Shown: in pieces, positions 1 through 10,154 of the stretch
Layout of the letters: the number at the start of each line of letters is the position of its first letter
How positions within the stretch are numbered: the first letter of the stretch is position 1
Source: Marinobacter adhaerens HP15
Lineage (GTDB): Bacteria > Pseudomonadota > Gammaproteobacteria > Pseudomonadales > Oleiphilaceae
DNA length: 64,000 bases
Assembly (NCBI RefSeq): GCF_000166295.1
Contig: NC_017506.1
Span: 4,216,001 to 4,280,000 of the forward strand
Direction of reading: 5' to 3'
Position numbers and translations under genes: made by a program
The notes under the pieces: generated by a model
What the model was told of the DNA's origin: nothing
Seen by the model: the letters and a program-made list of their open reading frames with translations, nothing else
The model's database searches: none

Positions 1-1110
1 CGGGGCCTCCGTCTGACCCTGGATCAGAGTCCGGATGCCAGAACAGACTGGGCCATTGGTGCGGATGTCGAGACCAATAACTGGCACGCCGAACGGTTTG
101 GCGGCGCGAATCTGGATATGCTGACGTCGGTACTCTGGCCCGACGTGGATCGAGACCGTTTCGGCCTCTTCGCTGAGCGTTTCTACCGGGTAACCCCGGC
201 GTTAAAACTGGGTGGTGGCGTGCGCTACGATCGCGTGGAAATGTCCGCTGGGGCCGCCGACAAGGTGTTTGGTAGTGGCATGATGGCCATGTCTGCCGCC
301 GATGCCTACGAGGCGATCTACGGCACTACCAACACCGATGCGACCGATGACAACTTCAGTGGCTTTGTAAGCAGCGATTGGCGGTTTTCTCCCATCCAGT
401 CGCTGGTGGTTACGGCAAGCCATAGCGTCCGCAGCCCGGGCGTGACTGAACGCTACATTGCCAGCTGGAACAACATGGATCCGGCAAGACGCTGGGTAGG
501 CAACCCTTCTCTCGACCCTGAGACGCATCGCAAGGTGGAAGTGGCGATGCCTGGCCAGAGCAACGGCTGGCACTGGCGCCCGGCCGTGTGGGTGGATCAG
601 GTGGATGACTTCGTCCTGCGCACTCGCAATGTGGATCAGGTCAGCGTCTACCGCAATATCGATGCGCGGCTGATGGGTGTTGAGGCTCAGCTTGGGTGGA
701 GCAACGGCACCTGGAGCACTAACAGCAGTCTGGCCTCGGTACGAGGTGAAAACCGTGACGAAAACAAACCCCTGCCGCAGATTCCGCCGGTGCAGTTTAT
801 TCAGACCCTTGGCTGGCAGCACATGGGCCATGGCATTGAACTGGAGTGGGTGCTGGCCCGCCGACAGGACCGGGTGGACCTGGAATCCGGCCAGGATCCC
901 GGCACCTCGCCAGGCTACGGCGTGCTGAACCTGTCCGGGAGCCACCCGCTCGCCGACTATCTGAGCATCAGCTGGGCATTGGATAACCTGTTCGACAATA
1001 CCTGGGCGCCCCATGTTAGCAGGGCCAATACTGATCCATTCAACCCCGAAGCCGTAAGAGTTAATGAGCCTGGCAGGACCCTGCGTGCCGCACTGACAGC
1101 CAGGTGGTAA
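1..1110 (+). CDS. TonB-dependent receptor, C-terminal part (probable copper receptor, OprC/NosA type)
   Basis: The reading frame is open from base 1, so the gene starts before the window and only the last 369 residues or so are present. They look like the outer-membrane beta-barrel of a TonB-dependent receptor: alternating strands, a GNPSLDPETHRKVEV stretch typical of these barrels, and a C-terminus ending in Leu-Arg-Ala-Ala-Leu-Thr-Ala-Arg-Trp, with the usual aromatic last residue. The NVDQVSVYRNIDARLMGVEA and RGENRDENKPLPQIPP stretches resemble the TonB-dependent copper receptor family. Plug domain and signal peptide lie outside the window. A strong terminator follows, so it is not part of the next operon. 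Receptor class is sure; the copper substrate is a family-level guess. Confidence 0.8.
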   Translation, partial: RGLRLTLDQSPDARTDWAIGADVETNNWHAERFGGANLDMLTSVLWPDVDRDRFGLFAERFYRVTPALKLGGGVRYDRVEMSAGAADKVFGSGMMAMSAADAYEAIYGTTNTDATDDNFSGFVSSDWRFSPIQSLVVTASHSVRSPGVTERYIASWNNMDPARRWVGNPSLDPETHRKVEVAMPGQSNGWHWRPAVWVDQVDDFVLRTRNVDQVSVYRNIDARLMGVEAQLGWSNGTWSTNSSLASVRGENRDENKPLPQIPPVQFIQTLGWQHMGHGIELEWVLARRQDRVDLESGQDPGTSPGYGVLNLSGSHPLADYLSISWALDNLFDNTWAPHVSRANTDPFNPEAVRVNEPGRTLRAALTARW

Positions 1111-1160
1111 GACCTTGCATGGCGGTTACCCGCTTCTCATAGCCGGCGGGTGACATTCTT

Positions 1161-1200
1161 GCCCCGAGTGGAACCAACTCCTCCACCCGGGGCTTTTTTA
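1161..1200 (+). terminator. Rho-independent terminator after the TonB receptor
   Basis: The arms GCCCCGAGTGGA and TCCACCCGGGGC form a 12-bp stem with one mismatch and a 9-base loop. Six T residues follow directly. The hairpin lies about 50 bases after the receptor stop codon and separates it from the arginine operon. Confidence 0.9.
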
Positions 1201-1214
1201 TGGTTGATTAAAAA

Positions 1215-1256
1215 TTGCGCTATCTCAATTCAGGAAGCGGCGGGCTGCACTATGCT
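1215..1256 (+). promoter_or_regulatory. Candidate Anr/FNR-type promoter of the arginine deiminase operon
   Basis: TTGCGctatCTCAA (1215-1228) matches the FNR/Anr consensus TTGAT-N4-ATCAA at 7 of 10 positions, including both outer TTG and CAA triplets. A -10-like TATGCT lies at 1251-1256. That puts the centre of the box about 41.5 bases before the expected start of transcription, the spacing of a class II FNR promoter. Arginine deiminase operons of Pseudomonas are Anr-controlled. Two mismatched inner bases per half-site keep this tentative. Confidence 0.35.
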
Positions 1257-1369
1257 GGCCTCATGCAGATCTGAACCAGTGGCCATCAGCCGCTGAGGCT
1301 GTGTTTGGCTTCTTGAGGTTCCCGGAAGGAACCTGTCTGCACAATGCGATTCACGAAAGGAGACGCATC

Positions 1370-2818
1370 GTGACTGAAGACGAAAAATTGCCAGAAAACC
1401 CTGAAACCGACCTTGCTTCCCGATTCCCCACCGCCTACACCATTCTTTTCGGCCTGATTATTCTGGTGGCCGCGCTGACCTGGCTGATTCCGGCCGGGCA
1501 GTATGAGCGCGCCATGAATGAAGAGGTTGGTCGGGAAGTGGCAGTTCCGGGCACCTACCAGACCGTTGATCCGAATCCCCAGGGGTTCGTTGATGTCCTG
1601 ATGGCACCCACAGCCGGGTTCTACGACCCCGACAGTTACGTTGCCAATGCCATCGATGTCGCCATGTTTATTCTGTTCCTGGGTGGTTTCCTCGGTGTGA
1701 TGAATGCGACCGGAGCTATTGATACCGGCATTCGCAGCGCGATGCGGCATCTGAAAGGCCATGAGATCTGGATGATTCCGATACTGATGGTGCTCTTCGC
1801 CATCGGTGGCACCACCTACGGGATGGCAGAGGAGACCCTGGCTTTTTACGCCATTCTGATTCCCGTGATACTTGCGGCCGGCTACGACGCCGTTACAGGC
1901 GTTGCCATCATCCTGATCGGAGCCGGGATCGGCGTGTTGGGCTCAACCATCAACCCGTTCGCCACGGTGATTGCAGCCAATGCTGCTGGAATACCGTTCA
2001 CCGACGGCATCGTGCTGCGTTTCATTCTGCTGATCGGCGGCCTGTTGATCTGTATCGGCTACGTTATGCGATATGCCCATCGCGTAAAAACCGACCCCTC
2101 GCGCTCGGTGGTGGCAAAGCAATGGGCAGCGCACAAGAAACTGTTTCTGCAGGGAGGTGACCAGGAGATTCACAGCGCCACCCTGACAACCATCCAGATT
2201 ATTGCACTGGTTATCTTTGCCCTGACCTTTGCCGTGATGATCTGGGGTGTGTCATCCCAGGGCTGGTGGATGGCCCGGATGGGCTCTCTGTTCTTTGGTG
2301 CCGCCATTGTGATCGGCATCATCGCACGGCTGGGCGAGAAGAAACTGACCGGCAGTTTTGTCGATGGTGCCCGGGATCTCCTCGGGGTTGCGCTGGTGGT
2401 CGGCCTGGCCCGCGGCATTGTGGTGATCATGGAACAGGGCATGATCGCCGATACCATCCTGCACAGCGCCGAAACCTCGCTGGGTGGCCTGCCGGAACTG
2501 GCCTTTATCAACCTGATGTTCTGGATCGAGGTGGGCATGAGTTTCTTCGTGCCGTCGTCCTCTGGCCTGGCCGTCCTGTCCATGCCGATCCTCGCGCCGC
2601 TGGCGGATTTTGCCAACGTCGGGCGGGATCTGGTGGTAACTGCCTACCAGTCTGCCAACGGCCTGGTGAACCTGATCAATCCCACCTTCGCGGTGGTGGT
2701 TGGCGGCCTTGCCATCGGGCGGGTCTCCTACGATCGCTGGCTGGCCTTTATCTGGCCCTTACTGCTCATTCTGACCGTGTTTATCACTGTGGTTATCAGC
2801 GTCGGCACACTTTTGTGA
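1370..2818 (+). CDS. YfcC-family membrane carrier, probable arginine/ornithine transporter of the ADI operon
   Basis: An inner-membrane carrier of the YfcC/DcuC-like family (C4-dicarboxylate anaerobic carrier superfamily), 482 residues with about 12 hydrophobic segments. I place the start at GTG 1370 because AAAGGAGA sits 7 bases before it; the upstream ATG at 1301 lacks a ribosome site and adds 23 unlikely residues. It is first in the operon with arcA, arcB and arcC, the place usually held by the ArcD arginine/ornithine antiporter, so exchange of arginine for ornithine is the likely job. Family assignment comes from the overall sequence and the Gly/Pro-rich segments such as AIGGTTYGMAEETLAFY. 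The substrate is inferred from context only. Confidence 0.75.
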   Translation: MTEDEKLPENPETDLASRFPTAYTILFGLIILVAALTWLIPAGQYERAMNEEVGREVAVPGTYQTVDPNPQGFVDVLMAPTAGFYDPDSYVANAIDVAMFILFLGGFLGVMNATGAIDTGIRSAMRHLKGHEIWMIPILMVLFAIGGTTYGMAEETLAFYAILIPVILAAGYDAVTGVAIILIGAGIGVLGSTINPFATVIAANAAGIPFTDGIVLRFILLIGGLLICIGYVMRYAHRVKTDPSRSVVAKQWAAHKKLFLQGGDQEIHSATLTTIQIIALVIFALTFAVMIWGVSSQGWWMARMGSLFFGAAIVIGIIARLGEKKLTGSFVDGARDLLGVALVVGLARGIVVIMEQGMIADTILHSAETSLGGLPELAFINLMFWIEVGMSFFVPSSSGLAVLSMPILAPLADFANVGRDLVVTAYQSANGLVNLINPTFAVVVGGLAIGRVSYDRWLAFIWPLLLILTVFITVVISVGTLL

Positions 2819-2854
2819 CCCCCGCTGTAACCCTGCGACAAAAGGAGTTTTGTC

Positions 2855-4084
2855 ATGTCTGAACAAACACTTGGAGTGCACTCTGAGACCGGGACTCTGC
2901 GCCAGGTCATCATCTGCCGGCCGGGGCTGGCGCACCGGCGGTTGACGCCGTCCAACTGCGATGCCCTGTTGTTCGATGATGTGTTCTGGGTCAAGCAGGC
3001 CCAGAAAGATCATGACGTGTTTGCCAGCGTGATGCGTGGTCGGGGCGTGGAGGTGCTGGATGTCAACGAGTTGCTGGCGGAAACGCTGGCCATTCCCGAG
3101 GGCCGGGCCTGGATTCTCGATCATCGGATCAACTGGAACCACATTGGCGTGGGCATGGTGTCGGACCTGCGGGCCTGGATGGATGAACTGCCCGAAAAGG
3201 CACTCGCCGAATTCCTTATTGGTGGTCTGGAGGTGGGGGATCTGCCATTCGATCCCGTCGGTCTGTTTGGCAACCACCTCGGGCGTTTCGGATTCGTGCT
3301 GCCGCCGCTGCCCAACTTCCTGTTCACCCGGGATAACAGCGCCTGGGTGTATGGCGGGGTTACTCTCAACCCGATGTATTGGGTTGCCCGCAAGCCTGAG
3401 ACCCTGCTGATGGCCGCTATCTACCGATTCCACCCGAAATTCGCCGGCAAGGTGAACGTGCACTGGGGCGATCCTCTGGAAGATCATGGACTGGCAACCC
3501 TGGAGGGTGGGGACATCATGCCACTGGGGAACAGAACGGTTCTGGTAGGCATGGGCGAGCGATCCTCTCCCCAGGCCATCGGGCAACTGTCAAAAGCACT
3601 CTTTGATGGCGGAATGGTGGATCGGGTAATCGCCTGTCAACTGCCCAAAACCCGGTCGGCCATGCACCTGGACACCGTGTTTACCTTCTGTGGTGGCAAC
3701 GTGGTCACGGCCTTCAAGGAAGTGGCGGATGCCGTGATCTGCTACGACCTGCGCCCCGGTGAGGGAGCAAAAACACTGGCGTTCAATCAGGACTCGCGGC
3801 ATCTGTTTGAGGTGGTCGCGGAGATTCTCGGTTACCCGGCCCTGGAGGTCGTGCCAACCGGCGGTGACACGCCGGAAGAGCGCGAGCGGGAGCAGTGGAA
3901 CGACGGCAACAATGTGCTGGCCCTGAGCCCGGGTGTTGTTGTCGGTTACGACCGCAACGACGATACCAACGCGGCGCTTTCGGCGGCGGGCATCGAAGTT
4001 CTGGCCATACCCGGCGCCGAGCTGGGCCGTGGCCGGGGCGGCGGTCGGTGCATGAGTTGCCCGACCATCCGGGACGCTATCTGA
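2855..4084 (+). CDS. arcA: Arginine deiminase
   Basis: Hydrolyses L-arginine to L-citrulline and ammonia, the first step of the cytoplasmic arginine deiminase pathway. At 409 residues it has the normal length. Conserved active-site blocks are visible: [15 protein letters not shown], the His-x-Asp of MHLDTVFTF, and the C-terminal run [10 protein letters not shown], in which Cys399 aligns with the catalytic Cys406 of the Pseudomonas aeruginosa enzyme. The residue before it is Arg, where that enzyme has His. The start ATG follows AAAGGAG with good spacing. The gene lies 36 bases after the carrier and 18 before arcB, so they are almost certainly one transcript. Confidence 0.96.
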   Translation: MSEQTLGVHSETGTLRQVIICRPGLAHRRLTPSNCDALLFDDVFWVKQAQKDHDVFASVMRGRGVEVLDVNELLAETLAIPEGRAWILDHRINWNHIGVGMVSDLRAWMDELPEKALAEFLIGGLEVGDLPFDPVGLFGNHLGRFGFVLPPLPNFLFTRDNSAWVYGGVTLNPMYWVARKPETLLMAAIYRFHPKFAGKVNVHWGDPLEDHGLATLEGGDIMPLGNRTVLVGMGERSSPQAIGQLSKALFDGGMVDRVIACQLPKTRSAMHLDTVFTFCGGNVVTAFKEVADAVICYDLRPGEGAKTLAFNQDSRHLFEVVAEILGYPALEVVPTGGDTPEEREREQWNDGNNVLALSPGVVVGYDRNDDTNAALSAAGIEVLAIPGAELGRGRGGGRCMSCPTIRDAI

Positions 4085-4102
4085 CAGCCAGGGAGAAACG
4101 CT

Positions 4103-5104
4103 ATGGCATTCAATCTCAAGAACCGACACTTCCTTACCCTGCGGGATTTCAGCCCCAGGGAAATCGCTTTTTTGCTGAAGCTGTCTGCGGATCTGAAGAC
4201 GGCCAAGTACGCGGGCACAGAAGTGCCCAAGCTCGAAGGCAAGGACATCGCCCTGATCTTCGAGAAGAATTCCACGCGGACCCGGGTCGGGTTTGAAGTT
4301 GCTGCCTTCGACCAGGGGGCGCGGGTAACCTACCTGGGGCCGACCGGAACCCACATTGGCCATAAGGAATCGGTTAAGGACACCGCCCGGGTTCTTGGCC
4401 GGGTTTACGATGCCATTGAGTATCGGGGGTTCGGACAATCGGTTGTGGATGAGCTGGCACAGTACGCCGGCGTGCCGGTCTACAACGGGCTCACCAATGA
4501 ATTTCACCCCACCCAGATACTGGCGGATTTCCTGACCATGCAGGAGCATGTGGAAAAGCCGTTGCGGGATGTGGCCTATGTGTTCATTGGCGATGCCGCC
4601 AACAACATGGGCGACAGCCTGCTGATTGGTGGCGCCAAGATGGGCATGGACGTGCGCTTGTGCGCACCAAAAGCCTGCTGGCCTGGCCAGGCCGTTCAGG
4701 AAGAGGCCCAGGCGCTGGCGGCTGAAACCGGAGCCCGCATCACCATCACGGAGGATGTTGACGCCGCCGTTGCGGGAGTCGATTTCGTCTATACCGATGT
4801 CTGGGTCTCGATGGGCGAGCCAAAGGAAAAATGGGCCGAACGGATCAAACTGCTGATGCCTTACCAGGTGAATGCGGCCCTGATGGCCAAGACCGGCAAT
4901 CCGCGGGCGCGTTTCATGCACTGTCTGCCGGCCTTTCACAACACCGAAACAGTGGTGGGCAAGGAGATTCAGGAGACCTATGGCATTGACGCCATGGAGG
5001 TGACTGAAGAGGTTTTCGAAAGCCCCGCTTCGATTGTTTTCGATCAGGCCGAGAACCGCATGCACACCATCAAGGCCGTCCTCGTGGCGACCCTGGGAGG
5101 CTGA
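4103..5104 (+). CDS. arcB: Ornithine carbamoyltransferase, catabolic
   Basis: In this operon it should run as citrulline plus phosphate to ornithine plus carbamoyl phosphate. The 333-residue protein carries the carbamoyl-phosphate motif STRTR (57-61), the FHPTQ block near residue 135 and HCLP (273-276), which binds ornithine. Its place between arcA and arcC points to the catabolic rather than the biosynthetic (ArgF) enzyme. The start follows a GGGAG ribosome site, and the stop lies one base before the arcC start, which suggests coupled translation. Confidence 0.96.
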   Translation: MAFNLKNRHFLTLRDFSPREIAFLLKLSADLKTAKYAGTEVPKLEGKDIALIFEKNSTRTRVGFEVAAFDQGARVTYLGPTGTHIGHKESVKDTARVLGRVYDAIEYRGFGQSVVDELAQYAGVPVYNGLTNEFHPTQILADFLTMQEHVEKPLRDVAYVFIGDAANNMGDSLLIGGAKMGMDVRLCAPKACWPGQAVQEEAQALAAETGARITITEDVDAAVAGVDFVYTDVWVSMGEPKEKWAERIKLLMPYQVNAALMAKTGNPRARFMHCLPAFHNTETVVGKEIQETYGIDAMEVTEEVFESPASIVFDQAENRMHTIKAVLVATLGG

Positions 5105-5105
5105 C

Positions 5106-6014
5106 ATGCTGGTTGTGGCAGCGTTGGGGGGGAATGCCCTTCTGAAACGCGGGGAGCCGCTGACTGCAGAGGTTCAGCGCAACAATGTGCAGATTGCGGC
5201 CCGATCGCTGGCCGCGGTTGTCCGGGCCGGCCACAACCTGGTGGTTACCCATGGCAACGGGCCCCAGGTGGGGCTGCTGGCTTTACAGGGCGCCTCCTAC
5301 AAACCGGATGAGGCTTACCCGCTGGATGTCCTGGGAGCGGAAACCGAGGGCATGATCGGCTACATGATCGAACAGGAGCTGGAGAACGCCCTGGGACATG
5401 ACCGGCCTGTCGCAACCTTGCTGACCCAGGTCGTGGTGGATCCCAGAGACCCGGCTTTTGAAAAGCCGACCAAGTTTGTGGGCCCGGTCTATGACCGTGA
5501 AGAAGGAGAGCGCCGGGCAGCCGCTGCGGGCTGGAGCATTGCGCCGGACGGCGACAAATGGCGCCGGGTGGTGCCTTCTCCTAAGCCCCTGGAAATACCG
5601 GACATGCGCGTACTGAAGTTGCTGCTCGACCAGGGCGTGGTTGTGGTGTGTGCCGGGGGTGGCGGAATACCGGTGCTGCGCAGGGACGACGGCAGCATGG
5701 TCGGCATTGAGGCGGTCATCGACAAGGATGCCGCCAGTGCCTTGTTGGCCAGGCAACTGGGTGCGGACGCGTTGCTCCTGCTAACGGATGTTGAGGCGGT
5801 CTACCGGGATTTCGGGACCGACCGGTCGACGGCGCTTTCGGAATTGACAGTGTCAGAGGCACGGGCCCTGGAGATGCCTGCCGGCTCCATGGGTCCGAAA
5901 CTGCAGGCCGCCTGCGATTTTGCCCAGGCTGGCGGGATCAGCGGCATCGGGCGCCTCCAGGATGCCGTGGCTATACTTGAGGGATCGGCGGGCACTCGAG
6001 TGTCGGCCAAATAA
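5106..6014 (+). CDS. arcC: Carbamate kinase
   Basis: Converts carbamoyl phosphate and ADP to carbamate and ATP, the only ATP-yielding step of the arginine deiminase pathway. The 302-residue protein begins [20 protein letters not shown], the typical amino-acid-kinase N-terminus. It also has [13 protein letters not shown] and an [17 protein letters not shown] stretch with the catalytic Lys. The start is ATG 5106, after GGGAGG; an open frame from 5034 overlaps arcB and is not needed. Only 12 bases separate its stop from the atpD start, so ATP production and the rotary ATPase that uses ATP are very probably on one mRNA. Confidence 0.95.
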   Translation: MLVVAALGGNALLKRGEPLTAEVQRNNVQIAARSLAAVVRAGHNLVVTHGNGPQVGLLALQGASYKPDEAYPLDVLGAETEGMIGYMIEQELENALGHDRPVATLLTQVVVDPRDPAFEKPTKFVGPVYDREEGERRAAAAGWSIAPDGDKWRRVVPSPKPLEIPDMRVLKLLLDQGVVVVCAGGGGIPVLRRDDGSMVGIEAVIDKDAASALLARQLGADALLLLTDVEAVYRDFGTDRSTALSELTVSEARALEMPAGSMGPKLQAACDFAQAGGISGIGRLQDAVAILEGSAGTRVSAK

Positions 6015-7821
<1,807 letters not shown>

Positions 7822-7825
<4 letters not shown>

Positions 7826-8127
7826 CTCAGAAGCGGAGAACGCCGGAAGATGAGATCGGGCGCCGGGCCCGGCGCCTGAAGAAAGCCCGGGAAAACCCCG
7901 GGGCAAGCCCGCTGCGCGGTCTGGGTGCCTTCGGGATGATCGGCTGGTCGATCGCTGTCCCGACTGTTGGCGGCGCGTTTCTCGGGCTTTGGCTGGATCG
8001 CACCATGCCCCAGGATTTCCCATGGGTGCTTGCGCTGATTCTGGGTGGCGTCACTCTGGGCGGTTTCATCGCCTGGGCGTGGATCGGAAGAGAAAGCAGG
8101 GAAGAGGAGGATGGTCATGATGATTGA
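7822..8127 (+). CDS. atpQ: N-type ATPase accessory membrane protein AtpQ (AtpI/AtpZ-like)
   Basis: A 101-residue protein with a highly basic N-terminus (residues 1-35, rich in Arg and Lys) and two membrane helices, about 37-60 and 66-88, with an acidic tail. This is the shape of AtpI/AtpZ family proteins. Its place after atpC is the AtpQ position in N-ATPase operons. The proposed role, from the family, is assembly of the c-ring or ion handling. The start overlaps the atpC stop. Confidence 0.85.
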
Positions 8128-8410
8128 TTGGCAGGGTGTGCTTTGGGGCTTCGGGGCCGGCCTCGTCGTGAGTTTTGTTTATTTTGCGGGCCTCGCAGCG
8201 AGTGTGCGTTTTGCCCTGGGCGCATCACGGCCAGTGGCGGTGCTTTTGCCCAGTGCCGCAGTCCGAATTGCACTGCTGTTGAGCGTCGGGTGGCTGGTTA
8301 CAGCGGGGGCGACCGAGGTCTGGGCGTTCGTGGGCTACGGTGCCGCGTTTTTCGTGGTGCGTTACCTGGCCACTCTTCTTGCGCGAACACCGCATCCGGA
8401 GAAAGTCTGA
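8117..8410 (+). CDS. atpR: N-type ATPase accessory membrane protein AtpR
   Basis: A 97-residue protein with three hydrophobic helices. It occupies the AtpR position between atpQ and atpB and is typical of N-ATPase operons only. Arg residues inside or at the edge of the helices (SVRFALG, AVRIALL, VVRYLATLLAR) fit the idea that AtpR contacts c-subunit carboxylates during assembly; that role is a literature proposal, not shown here. The start is one of three in-frame ATGs (8111, 8117, 8120); 8117 is best placed after GAAGAGGAGG. It overlaps atpQ and atpB. Confidence 0.82.
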   Translation: MMIDWQGVLWGFGAGLVVSFVYFAGLAASVRFALGASRPVAVLLPSAAVRIALLLSVGWLVTAGATEVWAFVGYGAAFFVVRYLATLLARTPHPEKV

Positions 8411-9099
8411 TGGAACTGACGCCCGATGAAGCAACGCTCTTCACAATCTGGGGCCTGGATATCAGCGAGACAATCGGCTTCACCTGGATCGTTATGATCC
8501 TGCTGACCGTCACGTCCATTCTGATTACCCGAAATCTGCGCCCGGATGTGCCTCCGAACCGCTGGCGCACGACCCTGGAAGTCATTGTGACGGCCATCCA
8601 GAGCCAGATCGAGGACATCTCCCCGCGGGCCTCTCGACATGTGCTCTACTTCTCCGGAACCCTGTTTTTGTTCATCGCCTTTTCAAACCTTCTGCTCGTT
8701 GTGCCGGGCTTCACACCACCGACGGCCTCGCTGTCGACCACCGCAGCGCTGGCGCTGTCGGTGCTGATTGCGGTGCCACTGTTCGGCATTACCCGGCAAG
8801 GCATTGGCGGTTATCTGAAGACCTATATAGAACCCTCCGTGGTGATGCTGCCGTTTAATATCATCAGCGAATTCTCGCGCGGCATATCCCTGGCCATCCG
8901 GCTATACGGCAACGTTATGAGCGGTGCGGTGATCGCCGGCATCCTGTTGGGTGTGGCGCCGTTCTTTTTCCCTGTGGTGATGGACATGCTCGGACTGCTC
9001 ACGGGCCTGATTCAGGCCTATATATTCGCCATCCTGGCGACGGTTTATATCTCATCGGCGACAGCGACAAAGCCTTTGAAGAAGGAGAAAGATAAATGA
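8410..9099 (+). CDS. atpB: N-type ATPase Fo subunit a
   Basis: Membrane stator subunit that forms the ion half-channels, 229 residues with five to six helices. The essential Arg of subunit a is seen in SLAIRLYGNVMSG, the counterpart of LxLRLFGN in ordinary F-ATPases. The start ATG 8410 overlaps the atpR stop by one base and gives the N-terminus MELTPDEATLF. The end overlaps atpE by 4 bases. Confidence 0.93.
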   Translation: MELTPDEATLFTIWGLDISETIGFTWIVMILLTVTSILITRNLRPDVPPNRWRTTLEVIVTAIQSQIEDISPRASRHVLYFSGTLFLFIAFSNLLLVVPGFTPPTASLSTTAALALSVLIAVPLFGITRQGIGGYLKTYIEPSVVMLPFNIISEFSRGISLAIRLYGNVMSGAVIAGILLGVAPFFFPVVMDMLGLLTGLIQAYIFAILATVYISSATATKPLKKEKDK

Positions 9100-9383
9100 C
9101 AGATCTCGCACTCATTGCCATGGTGTCCATCCTGACCGCCGGGCTGACTGTGTCCTTTGGTGCTCTGGGCCCGGCGCTTGGGGAGGGGCGGGCTGCCGCT
9201 GCGGCGCTTTCTGCCATCGCGCAGCAGCCGGATTCCGCCTCTACCCTGTCGCGGACCCTGTTCGTGAGCCTGGCCATGATCGAGTCCACGGCCATCTACT
9301 GTTTTGTCGTGGCGATGATTGTCCTGTTTGCCAATCCGTTCTGGGATCAGGCGCTGCAGGCTGCCCAGTCGGCGGCAGGTTGA
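9096..9383 (+). CDS. atpE: N-type ATPase Fo subunit c
   Basis: Rotor-ring subunit, 95 residues in a two-helix hairpin with the polar loop AQQPDSAST. Helix 1 has GALGPALGEGRAAAAAL with Glu30; helix 2 has MIESTAIYCFVV with Glu63, Ser64, Thr65 and Tyr68. Glu63-Ser-Thr and Tyr68 match the Na+ ligands of the Ilyobacter c-ring (Glu65, Ser66, Thr67, Tyr70), and Glu30 takes the place of its Gln32. Two carboxylates per hairpin are a mark of N-ATPases. Ion choice (Na+ or H+) cannot be read safely from this. Confidence 0.95.
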   Translation: MTDLALIAMVSILTAGLTVSFGALGPALGEGRAAAAALSAIAQQPDSASTLSRTLFVSLAMIESTAIYCFVVAMIVLFANPFWDQALQAAQSAAG

Positions 9384-9386
9384 ATC

Positions 9387-10154
9387 ATGTCCATTGACTG
9401 GATCACGGTGCTTGCCCAGATCGGTAATTTCCTGGTGCTGGTATGGCTGCTCAAACGTTTTCTGTACAAGCCCATCCTGAACGGTATCGATGCCCGTGAA
9501 ACCGAAATCGCGACTCGGATGGGTGAAGCCGAGGTCGCGCGAAAAAAAGCGGCCGCAGCAGAGGCTGCCTTTGTCCAACAGAAACAGGCATTGTTGGTCG
9601 ACAACTCCGAGCAGGCCGAGCGGATTCGCGAGCAGGCAGAAAAGGAGAAAGATGCCCTGCTTGCAGCCACACGGGAGAGCCTTGAACGGGAAAAGCAGGA
9701 GTGGCAGGCCCATCTGGAGGCCGAGCGGGACCGGTTTATCAGTGAGCTGCACTGTGCCAGCGCCGAAACGCTCTATCAGCTTGTGCGTCGGGCCCTGCAC
9801 GATCTGGCGGATGAAGACCTGGAAGAACGGATTGGCCTGCATGTCATCAGCAAGCTGAAGCCCCTGGCCCACGAACTGGTCTCCGCAGGTGCCAACGCGG
9901 AACAGGCTGTCGCGACCACTCACAAATCGCTCCCGGACAGCACTCAGGAAACCATTCGGGACGCATTGGCCGGCATGGCCCCGGGCCTTGATCTGAAGTT
10001 TTCGGTGGATCCGCGTCAGGCTCCGGGGATGATCCTGCGGATCGGCAGTGTCCAGATGGCCTGGACAGTCGACAGTTACACCGACGAGCTGACGGGGATG
10101 CTCTCTGAGCGATTGGCGTCGGGTGGCACGGGCTGGGTGCAGAACCATGGCTGA
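9387..10154 (+). CDS. atpF: N-type ATPase subunit b with a delta-like C-terminal domain
   Basis: Peripheral-stalk subunit of 255 residues, much longer than an ordinary b subunit (about 156). Residues 1-25 are one membrane helix, and about 30-130 are a charged coiled coil rich in Glu, Lys and Ala. The end ([40 protein letters not shown]) resembles the C-terminal part of delta/OSCP. There is no separate atpH in the operon, so this protein probably supplies both the b stalk and the delta cap. The start lies 3 bases after the atpE stop and the end overlaps atpA by 8 bases. Confidence 0.88.
   Translation: MSIDWITVLAQIGNFLVLVWLLKRFLYKPILNGIDARETEIATRMGEAEVARKKAAAAEAAFVQQKQALLVDNSEQAERIREQAEKEKDALLAATRESLEREKQEWQAHLEAERDRFISELHCASAETLYQLVRRALHDLADEDLEERIGLHVISKLKPLAHELVSAGANAEQAVATTHKSLPDSTQETIRDALAGMAPGLDLKFSVDPRQAPGMILRIGSVQMAWTVDSYTDELTGMLSERLASGGTGWVQNHG

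Noticed and set aside
1204..1217. TTGATTAAAAATTG before the arc operon as an Anr box.
   Set aside because: The first half-site is perfect but the second half does not match ATCAA; the overlapping 1215-1228 site is better placed relative to the -10 element.
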